Below are positions 6,801-12,148 of a stretch of 15,722 nt of DNA, in pieces. Origin of the DNA: an uncultured Flavobacteriales bacterium (GTDB lineage: Bacteria > Bacteroidota > Bacteroidia > Flavobacteriales > Crocinitomicaceae). The notes beneath the pieces are model-generated. The model saw only the letters and a program-made list of their open reading frames with translations, ran no database searches and was not told where the DNA came from. Location of the stretch: assembly GCA_946479985.1 (NCBI GenBank), contig CAMLIF010000093.1, forward strand, positions 1 to 15,722. Reading direction: 5' to 3'. A program made the position numbers and the translations under genes. The first letter of the stretch is position 1. Every line of letters begins with the position of its first letter.

Positions 6801-8160
6801 TCCGGTAGGAAACCTTGCAGATCAGGGGAGTTGTTTCCCGGTCAGCCCGGTAGCGAATAAGTTCACAGGAACTTGTAATAATACAACGTTGTTACAGATC
6901 CAAAACGGGATGTCGCATTACCTAAGATATTACACCTATCCGCTGACATCAATGGGATTATCCACTTCTTGTGTTACAAACAGCCCAAGCAGCAGCTCGG
7001 TTTTAGTTTCTACGTGTTCTACATACAACGAAGCAACTGCCTGTCCAACTCATTTTCCAAGCGAAGGTGGCGGTTCATCCGGATTAGCTCCTCATGTAGA
7101 TCCGCTTGTAATAGCAAACGAGATCAAAGCGAAAGAACATCAATTGCCTTCGGACGCTGTTATAGAAGAAGCAATCAGCAATTTACCTGATGCAGAGGCT
7201 TTAAACACGATACTGTCAGGTTCACCATATATTTCGGCAGAACACTTGAAAACCGTTATTGATGTAAATGCTCCGGTTGAAACGAAAAGAACAATCTTAC
7301 TTGCAAACATGCCGCTTCCACAGGACGTGATTGATTACGCAGGAAGCTCTTCATTACCTGAAGATGTAGTGAATGAGATTACAGTTACAGGTCAATCGCC
7401 CGCAGAAGAGTTAGCAAGCCAGATAGCTGCGCTGAAAGTAGAAAAACAGCTTTTGGATAATGAGATCGTACTCGATTTCCTGGATAAAAACCAATTGCAA
7501 AATGCAAGACAGTACCTGGCTGATCAGAAAACGATTCCAACTTTAATGCAGTTGATTTCTATTAGTATGCATGAGCCAGCTGATGTTATCAACGCGCTTT
7601 TCGCAGAATTGAGAGCCGAAAGAAACAAGCTAACTGCAAATGACGCGAAAATGGTTTCGAACATCGATCAATTCCTGCATTACTACACATGGAGAGCGGA
7701 ACACCTGAATGCTGATCATATTTCTTTGAGCGATTACCAGGCAATGGCGGCTTATTACAAGGAAAATGACATTTATTCAGATCTTCCGAACGGAATTCTT
7801 TATTACATCACTGAAAATGTGCTTACTAAGCCGGTTTACGAATTGGATTACAAAGCCACTCAGGTAGTAATTGAAGAAGAAAACACAGAAGAGGTAAATG
7901 AGTTTGATAATTTGGTGATTTATCCGAATCCAACTTCAGGAGAGCTTTCTATTGATGTTGCAAATGCTGATGAAAAAATAACAAGTATCAAAGTTTACAG
8001 TTTTGATGGTAGAATGCTGCATGAAGTATCGAACATTTCCGAATCAAAATTAACATTTGAAATTCCGGTTATGTACACCGGTTTAGTAATTGTTGAGATT
8101 CACACGAAACTGGCAGATACAAACAACGTAGTTTTCAAAAAGATCATGATCAAAAAATAA
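3811..8160 (+). CDS. Large secreted T9SS-sorted surface protein with beta-propeller-like, parallel beta-helix and helical stalk regions
   Basis: This 1449-residue protein is exported by Sec and then the type IX system. Residues 1-21 are a signal peptide ending in LYAQ. Residues about 30-580 hold recurring blade-like strands of the type A-D-G-G-F-L-A-V-G (near 165) and A-D-G-G-L-F-V-V-G (near 550), suggesting a beta-propeller. From about 591 to 985 short beta turns repeat (starting with T-I-P-A-G-A-T-L-T-I-S-G), typical of a right-handed parallel beta-helix. Residues about 1090-1360 are helical and Glu/Lys/Gln-rich, like a stalk. From about 1367 the motif V-I-Y-P-N-P-T-S-G-E-L-S opens a type A C-terminal sorting domain ending in F-K-K-I-M-I-K-K. 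It is likely surface-attached or released. The beta-helix could mean adhesion or polysaccharide binding/cleavage, but no catalytic residues could be identified. Terminators follow the stop codon. Confidence 0.9.
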   Translation: MRKYLLLLGVLISGLSILYAQPGLARRNIEWQPTTPASNTTTISRTGFVGFNTPQTQIKSGEDWWYDVKPVTGSTPGYIACGFTTYLNLAFDESTLTPKGFLPAAPTGTPITDTTSACNRRVLGNNTISGYVSTIAFYNLSGEQVWIKTVHTGGALNSIIQTADGGFLAVGDCRAAYKSDLQPYVYNPLTSSTPNILTKVKPPGSPGIPDNYYSQNDKLCAIKMDANGVIQWSYLYGYEDLTGTLDENSDDYHFQGIYGVDLDINPSGGYTLLGLGAWSGTLGYYSPVVFNIDNNGMLLAKETYPATYPATLPDTDGTVHSWSKALDCESGNCVISGGYIIVSPGADNGGGPGYLLKFNQNTLVEDPTILYTGASSSILEDVILNPDNTIVCAALKANTGGYYGGDDNYGEGVILKFSSGGSVLREKGFGDVRAYDLRLGITKLQSGEYAVVSSKRAGVVALTIPPYSSIISNYTTQAGGFNCIDNWNYSSDYWNADTYVAKFKEPILPANQFELVWQKQFDADGLAPVNHPGDFKKQECMYRIAQGADGGLFVVGNSSHNADDYFSAKLFSDCQNYASYTYASGYTVPVGTTNWSSGTRKIKGLLTIPAGATLTISGSTTTVEFADTRRVGTRTGIVIQPGGKLVLSGGATLTSIQGCPGEKAMWDGIEVQGNYNQNQTPNSNQGVFEILPGTGNLGGNVVDARTGATTTAKLSDGSTDWAHTGGGIMKINKGHFLNNGRAFEFRAFTNPSGANDASYIVNSTFDVTSTYGDGSSTTGGLFAQITMNATKNILIKGNSFNDQRPITTALPLDKHTMGIYAIDAAFELKTYCTSGFEPCAVSYQVKNTFSNLSHGVYVSGGVSNAIVKIDQATFTNNMIGVRIEGAHYGYIQRCTFDVPKLVQTLSTPMGVGVYYSSAYGINIDENIFNSTGAGVANSQSMGVYINNSDDMYGGLSHYRNTFNNLTIGTQAANENNALRIDCNWFNKQTNGKVDIHVPVGNLADQGSCFPVSPVANKFTGTCNNTTLLQIQNGMSHYLRYYTYPLTSMGLSTSCVTNSPSSSSVLVSTCSTYNEATACPTHFPSEGGGSSGLAPHVDPLVIANEIKAKEHQLPSDAVIEEAISNLPDAEALNTILSGSPYISAEHLKTVIDVNAPVETKRTILLANMPLPQDVIDYAGSSSLPEDVVNEITVTGQSPAEELASQIAALKVEKQLLDNEIVLDFLDKNQLQNARQYLADQKTIPTLMQLISISMHEPADVINALFAELRAERNKLTANDAKMVSNIDQFLHYYTWRAEHLNADHISLSDYQAMAAYYKENDIYSDLPNGILYYITENVLTKPVYELDYKATQVVIEEENTEEVNEFDNLVIYPNPTSGELSIDVANADEKITSIKVYSFDGRMLHEVSNISESKLTFEIPVMYTGLVIVEIHTKLADTNNVVFKKIMIKK

Positions 8161-8180
8161 TCAGAATTCAACTGATTGGA

Positions 8181-8213
8181 AATGGGGTTCGGGAAATCGA
8201 GCCCCATTTTTTT
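8181..8213 (+). terminator. Intrinsic terminator after the large T9SS gene
   Basis: A stem formed by AATGGGG-T-TCG (8181-8191) and CGA-G-CCCCATT (8198-8208), containing one T-G wobble pair, closes a 6-base loop. A T tract (8207-8213) follows. It begins 21 bases past the stop codon at 8160. Confidence 0.85.
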
Positions 8214-8306
8214 AGTATTCGTCTTTATCAAATTCTTCTGGGGTTTCCCCGAAAGTAAAAAATGTATTAACCCACCGGGACAGTGCTACTATTAAGTTTC
8301 CTGCAC

Positions 8307-8344
8307 AAAAAAACCGTCTCAATCAATTTTAAGACGGTTTTTTT
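8307..8344. terminator. Bidirectional intrinsic terminator between convergent genes
   Basis: AAAAAAACCGTCT (8307-8319) and AGACGGTTTTTTT (8332-8344) form a perfect 13-bp stem with a 12-base loop. The A tract on one side and T tract on the other make it able to stop transcription from either direction. It lies 18 bases beyond the stop of the minus-strand gene ending at 8362, and backs up the terminator at 8181 for the plus-strand gene. Confidence 0.9.
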
Positions 8345-8361
8345 AATTCAGTGCGGATTCC

Positions 8362-10662
8362 TTAACGGGTCAGCATAATTCGTTGGTTCAATAAACCATT
8401 GTCAATTGAACGCAGCCAGTAAATACCATTCGACAAAGAACCTAAATCTACAGTGGATTCGATGGATTTTTCCAATTCCAAAACTTTGATAACATGGCCT
8501 ACCATATCTGTAATCACATATTCACCGGAGTTCGAAGAAATGATGTTCACTAATCCATTTGTAGGATTCGGGTAAATGATGGCAAGTTCTAAAGCAGTTT
8601 CAGACAATCCTACTGTAGAAATGGCCACACAATCAGAAGTATCAGCACAATCGTTAGACATCAATATCACCGCATAATTTCCATTGGCAGCAGGAGTGAA
8701 GCTTGCATTAGTTGCTCCTTGAACTGCCTGACCGTTTGAACAATCAATCCACTGATAAGCTGCATTGCTTTCGTTGGCTGTAATGGTAATTCCGTTTACG
8801 TTAGTAGTATTGTCGATTGTTAGTATGCTTACAACAATGGTTTCTGATTCCGAACAACCGTTTGCCTGAGTCACTTCCACAGAGTAGCTGCCCGGAGTGT
8901 TTACGGTTATCTGCTGCTGTGTATCACCTGTACTCCATTCATAAGTACTACCAGAATTCTGCGCATCCAATAAAAGCAGATTTCCTGCACAAAGTAAGGT
9001 GTCATTACCCAAATCAATAACTGGGATAGAAAGTATTGTTACCTCAATTGTATCAGCCTTTTCACACCCCATCATATCAGTAACCATTACACTGTATGCA
9101 CCTGCAGTATTCACACTAATCGTCTGACTCAATGAACCATCATTCCAAAGAAACGATGAACCGGCATTTTGAGCATCTAACTGAGTTGAAGTGCCGTCAC
9201 AGATTGAAATATCCGATCCAAGATAAACAACCGGGAGTGAATTTATCTGGATAATAATGGTGTCAGCAGAAGAACACAAGTTCACATCTGTTACTGAAAT
9301 GGAATAAGAACCTGCAGTCATTACACTGATTTGCTGAGTCATATCACCTGAATTCCATTGATAAACCGCTCCGGTGTTTTGAGCGTCAAGCATTAAAGTA
9401 CTTCCTTCACAAAGAGACGTGTCATTACCTAAATCAACAATAGGTAAAGAATTGAATGTAACGGAAATCGTATCTCTTTTGGCACAACCTGTAGGGCTAA
9501 GAACTTCTACCCAATAAGAACCGGAAGTTGCAGGGCTTAACGTTTGGTTTACAGAACCATCGCTCCAGCTATAAGTAAAGCCAGGGTTTCCGGCATCCAA
9601 TGTAAGTGGAAGGTTTTCGCAAAGAACAGCATCCGCCCCCAAATCAACAACCAATGCATTATAGGAATTGAGATCGGTCAAAGTTGGTTCTATGGGTGTA
9701 TACTTTCGCACTTTAATGATTTTGGAAAATCCGTCATAACCTATTGCATAAGAAGAATACCCAATGAAGAAATCGGTGCCTGAATAGGAATTCAAACTGG
9801 TTAAAGTGGTATTACAATTAGCAGTTGTTGTATTGCAGTATTCGCTAACCTGAATAGTAGAACCGTTCATCCCGGCAACAATTTTATAATCATAAAAAGT
9901 AGACGGATCAGCTGAGGCAGGAAGTGTAGGATAATTCATGTCAAACCATGCATTTCCTCCGGAAACATCCGGATCTTCCGTGCAACCTAAATCAGTGCCG
10001 GCTGTTCGGAATGTATACCGATTATCCGAACCGCTATAACCCATCAGAAAACCAAAAGAACCTCCCGCATATTTCGAGTTTGTTTCCTCAATAACAACCT
10101 GTTGTGTGAAATGGACATTGCTGCGAATGTATTCCCAATTGTTATTTCCGGATAAATTCAGCATTCCGCCGGATAAACTCAGATTGGGAGTACCTCTTAC
10201 TTCCCATTTTGCTAAATCGAGTGCAGATCCTTCAAAATCATCAAAAAACTCAAAGGTATTGTCACCGCTGCTTTGTGCAACTGCCGCCGGATTACCGTAA
10301 AACATGTGAATTGTATCTACTGCATTGGCCGCAACAGTGGATAGCTTTACCCAGACATTGGTAGTTGGAGTGTTGATTCCATCCTCAATCCAGTAGCTCA
10401 GGTTGTCACTGCAATCGCTTGTAAAACGCAGGTCACTTCCATCTGCATTCATTTCATTTGCTGCAATCAGTGCCTGACTGTTAAATGTGATTTTAATCTG
10501 ATGCCCGGTAAGTGCCTGAGCATTTGTTGAGTTGTCAATTTCAATTGATTGTGCATTTGACCAGTCCAGATTATATGAGCAAGGCATACAGGTCTGAGCA
10601 TTCAAATTAGAAACAAAGAGCAATGCTCCAATTGATAAGGTGAGTCGTTGAAAAATTTTCAT
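8362..10662 (-). CDS. Secreted T9SS-sorted protein with DUF2341-like/lectin-like N-terminus and tandem Ig-like repeats
   Basis: Starting at the ATG at 10662, the product is 766 residues. An upstream ATG at 10686 would lie inside the likely -7 promoter element, so it is not used. Residues 1-23 are a signal peptide ending in LNAQ. Residues about 30-140 match the DUF2341 pattern: ligand-like beta sandwich, W-V-K-L-S, I-H-M-F-Y-G-N-P, then F-F-D-D-F-E-G. Residues about 140-325 look like a concanavalin/laminin-G-like sandwich. Four Ig/PKD-like units of exactly 70 residues follow (about 337-616), each with two conserved cysteines, then a diverged fifth unit (about 617-685). From about 695 the motif I-I-Y-P-N-P-T-N-G-L-V opens a T9SS type A sorting domain ending in R-I-M-L-T-R. 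Probably an adhesin or glycan-binding surface protein; that role is inferred from domains only. Confidence 0.9.
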   Translation of the reverse strand: MKIFQRLTLSIGALLFVSNLNAQTCMPCSYNLDWSNAQSIEIDNSTNAQALTGHQIKITFNSQALIAANEMNADGSDLRFTSDCSDNLSYWIEDGINTPTTNVWVKLSTVAANAVDTIHMFYGNPAAVAQSSGDNTFEFFDDFEGSALDLAKWEVRGTPNLSLSGGMLNLSGNNNWEYIRSNVHFTQQVVIEETNSKYAGGSFGFLMGYSGSDNRYTFRTAGTDLGCTEDPDVSGGNAWFDMNYPTLPASADPSTFYDYKIVAGMNGSTIQVSEYCNTTTANCNTTLTSLNSYSGTDFFIGYSSYAIGYDGFSKIIKVRKYTPIEPTLTDLNSYNALVVDLGADAVLCENLPLTLDAGNPGFTYSWSDGSVNQTLSPATSGSYWVEVLSPTGCAKRDTISVTFNSLPIVDLGNDTSLCEGSTLMLDAQNTGAVYQWNSGDMTQQISVMTAGSYSISVTDVNLCSSADTIIIQINSLPVVYLGSDISICDGTSTQLDAQNAGSSFLWNDGSLSQTISVNTAGAYSVMVTDMMGCEKADTIEVTILSIPVIDLGNDTLLCAGNLLLLDAQNSGSTYEWSTGDTQQQITVNTPGSYSVEVTQANGCSESETIVVSILTIDNTTNVNGITITANESNAAYQWIDCSNGQAVQGATNASFTPAANGNYAVILMSNDCADTSDCVAISTVGLSETALELAIIYPNPTNGLVNIISSNSGEYVITDMVGHVIKVLELEKSIESTVDLGSLSNGIYWLRSIDNGLLNQRIMLTR
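8815..9654 (-). repeat. Four in-frame 210-bp units encoding 70-residue Ig-like repeats
   Basis: Within the T9SS protein gene, the sequence encoding P-(I/V)-V-(D/Y)-L-G recurs with starts at 9654, 9444, 9234 and 9024, exactly 210 bases apart. Each unit carries L-C-x-x and L-D-A-(Q/G)-N, a Y/F-x-W-(N/S)-(D/S/T)-G core, (A/P)-G-(S/A)-Y and a second Cys. The units are diverged in nucleotide sequence, so this is an old duplication with conserved length. Confidence 0.85.
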
Positions 10663-10683
10663 GTAGTATCTTAAAAGTGTGGG

Positions 10684-10691
10684 CAAAGGTA
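10684..10691 (-). promoter_or_regulatory. Bacteroidota -7 promoter element for the DUF2341/Ig-repeat gene
   Basis: On the minus strand this reads TACCTTTG, a full match to TAnnTTTG. It places a transcription start roughly 15 bases before the ATG at 10662, a short leader. No convincing TTG -33 element is present at the usual distance. Confidence 0.5.
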
Positions 10692-11045
10692 ACTAAACTA
10701 AAACAATAAGTGACAGGTTCTTTTTAAGGGCCGTTAGCTTCTGTTTTTCAGTGATTTGACAAACTTTTTTTTATCAAAATATAGTCGTTAGAATCAGTCT
10801 CCCAAACTATCGAGTGAAACAATTGAAAGGTATACCAAGGAGTTAATCCGTAGGAAAGAGATCATTGATTTCTTCACCGAAAAAGGAACGATTTGACGTG
10901 GAGCGGTTCATTCGTATCTGATTTCATGTAGAATAGGTTTTACGCTGGGCCCCTGATATTACTAGCTTTGAATATTATTTTCATATCGATTACCCAATGC
11001 CTGCTTTGAAAAAAACACATGAATTACCCATCTTTCACTTGTGGA
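10692..11045. other. Intergenic stretch with no confident gene
   Basis: About 350 bases between the promoter of the minus-strand T9SS gene and that of the dehydrogenase. Apart from a possible coding remnant at 10792-10896 and AT-rich sequence, I see no RNA gene, repeat or clear terminator. A short 32-codon ATG frame at 10997-11095 overlaps the next promoter and is not believed to be a gene. Confidence 0.5.
10792..10896 (+). pseudogene. Possible coding remnant (gene tail without a start)
   Basis: A 34-codon frame opens after a TAG at 10789 and ends in TGA at 10894-10896, with no ATG. Its product reads SETIERYTKELIRRKEIIDF and onward to FTEKGTI. This looks like a real amphipathic helix of a helical, charged protein rather than random AT-rich translation. 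The upstream part is interrupted by stops. I do not recognise the family; the C-terminus of a decayed gene is one reading, chance is the other. Confidence 0.22.
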
Positions 11046-11076
11046 TTTGCAAAAACGGACCAAGTAAGTATATTTA
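11046..11076 (+). promoter_or_regulatory. Candidate promoter of the SDR gene
   Basis: TTTG (11046-11049), 19 bases, then TATATTTA (11069-11076), which is one mismatch from TAnnTTTG. Spacing and sequence fit the Bacteroidota -33/-7 promoter and predict a start of transcription about 20 bases before the GTG at 11105. Confidence 0.5.
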
Positions 11077-11104
11077 CATCCTCTATTCACGTTAAGCTAA
11101 AGTT

Positions 11105-11884
11105 GTGGAAAATCGTTTTGAAGGAAAAGTTGTATTAATAACCGGCGGAACATCCGGGATTGGTTTGACCACGGCACTAGCATTTGCTAAGGAACGTGCC
11201 ACTGTAGTGGTTACTGGTCGTCGTGCCGAAGAGGGAGAACAAGCTGTTGCACTCATTAACGAAACAGGTTCAGAAGCTTTTTTTATTCAATGTAACATGA
11301 GTATTGCAAAAGAAGTTGAAAGTTGTGTTCAAAAGCTTTTGGCACGATATAATCGTTTGGATTGTTTATTCAATAATGCTGGAATAGCCGGACCGGTTCA
11401 ATCGTTACTTGATATTGAAGAAGATACCTGGGACAACATTATGAATGTAAATCTCAAAGGTGTTTGGCTGACTATGAAATATGCAATTCCTGCTATGCTT
11501 GCAAGCGAACCGAAAGGAGGGACTATCGTCAATATGTCATCCGTACTCGGACTAACGGGTGTAAATACCATGGGGTCAGCAATTTCACCATATATGGCAA
11601 GTAAGCACGGAGTTGTTGGACTTACAAAATCCGCAGCCTTGGAATTTATCTCTCAGAATGTAAGAATCAACGCGGTTTGTCCGGCATACATCCTTACACC
11701 TATGTTCGATAAAGTACTAAAAGAAAACCCTGAATTAGATCAGATACTCCGTTCTTTTCATCCAATTGGACGATTTGGAACACCGGAAGAAGTCGCAGAA
11801 TCGGTATTATGGCTGTGCTCTGATAAATCCTCATTCATGGTTGGATGTGCCATGCCGGTAGACGGCGGATACATGGCTAAGTAA
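11105..11884 (+). CDS. Short-chain dehydrogenase/reductase (SDR family oxidoreductase)
   Basis: This 259-residue protein has the length and motifs of a classical SDR, an NAD(P)-dependent alcohol/ketone oxidoreductase. Seen are the cofactor loop T-G-G-T-S-G-I-G (13-20), N-N-A-G (90-93), N-V-N (114-116), S145/S146, the catalytic Y163-x-x-x-K167, and a C-terminal V-D-G-G-Y. The residues after the second strand are T-G-R-R (R39, R40) with no acidic residue, which favours NADP(H). At 63-65 the usual C-D-V/M is C-N-M, an Asn where Asp normally contacts the adenine. S146 to Y163 is slightly longer than usual (about 4 residues). The start is GTG; a promoter fits just upstream. The substrate is unknown. 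Its position before the polyketide synthase suggests, but does not show, a tailoring or precursor role. Confidence 0.9.
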   Translation: MENRFEGKVVLITGGTSGIGLTTALAFAKERATVVVTGRRAEEGEQAVALINETGSEAFFIQCNMSIAKEVESCVQKLLARYNRLDCLFNNAGIAGPVQSLLDIEEDTWDNIMNVNLKGVWLTMKYAIPAMLASEPKGGTIVNMSSVLGLTGVNTMGSAISPYMASKHGVVGLTKSAALEFISQNVRINAVCPAYILTPMFDKVLKENPELDQILRSFHPIGRFGTPEEVAESVLWLCSDKSSFMVGCAMPVDGGYMAK

Positions 11885-12013
11885 CAGTAAAATAAAGGGT
11901 CATGCTGTATTAATTGGTGTTCCAATTACTAATCCTTCAGTTGAAATCTATCACACCTTTTCTATTAAGAATTAGCAAGTAATCGTCATCCCAAAACCAG
12001 TATTGGTTCTCAG

Positions 12014-12037
12014 CAATCAAAAACTCTTGTTTGATTG
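12014..12037 (+). promoter_or_regulatory. Perfect 8+8 bp dyad over the -33 region of the PKS promoter, possible operator
   Basis: CAATCAAA (12014-12021) and TTTGATTG (12030-12037) are perfect inverted copies separated by 8 bases. The -33 TTG (12027-12029) falls between the arms. Regulator binding here would directly block or assist RNA polymerase, so a dimeric repressor or activator site is plausible. Its role is inferred from symmetry and position. Confidence 0.45.
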
Positions 12038-12057
12038 ATACCTGTTCGTTATATTTG
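12026..12057 (+). promoter_or_regulatory. Promoter of the polyketide synthase gene
   Basis: CTTG (12026-12029), 20 bases, then TATATTTG (12050-12057), an exact match to the Bacteroidota -7 consensus TAnnTTTG. It predicts a transcript beginning near 12064 with a leader of about 85 bases before the ATG at 12149. This is the best promoter match in the window. Confidence 0.62.
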
Positions 12058-12148
12058 CCTTACAAAATCACTATGCACGAAAAGAAGCCCTATTCCTGAT
12101 ATAAGGTTGATTCTGCCATTCTTACATGGTGACGTTAAGTTTGAATCA

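Larger units (their letters stand above)
11885..12148 (+). other. Intergenic region between the SDR and the PKS
   Basis: This 264-base region separates the two genes, so they are probably separate transcripts. It holds a small hairpin (TAATTGG 11911-11917 / CCAATTA 11922-11928, 4-base loop) without a T tract, which is at best a weak terminator or protein site. It also holds the PKS promoter with its dyad, and a leader of about 85 bases. The leader carries a possible 8-codon frame (ATG 12073 to TGA 12099). Confidence 0.5.

Noticed and set aside
8815..9654. CRISPR-like or other DNA-level regularly spaced repeats
   Set aside because: The 210-bp periodicity is in-frame within a protein-coding gene and is explained by repeated Ig-like domains; there are no short identical repeats with unique spacers.
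10997..11095. 32-codon ATG frame upstream of the SDR
   Set aside because: It overlaps the likely SDR promoter, has no recognisable features and no near neighbour on the same transcript; random open frames of this size are common.
11911..11928. Hairpin after the SDR as an intrinsic terminator
   Set aside because: The 7-bp stem is AT-rich and has no following T tract, so it is not supported as a terminator.
12136..12143. TAAGTTTG as a second -7 element for the PKS
   Set aside because: It lies only 5 bases before the ATG, leaving no room for a leader. The element at 12050-12057 has a matching -33 box and sensible distance.
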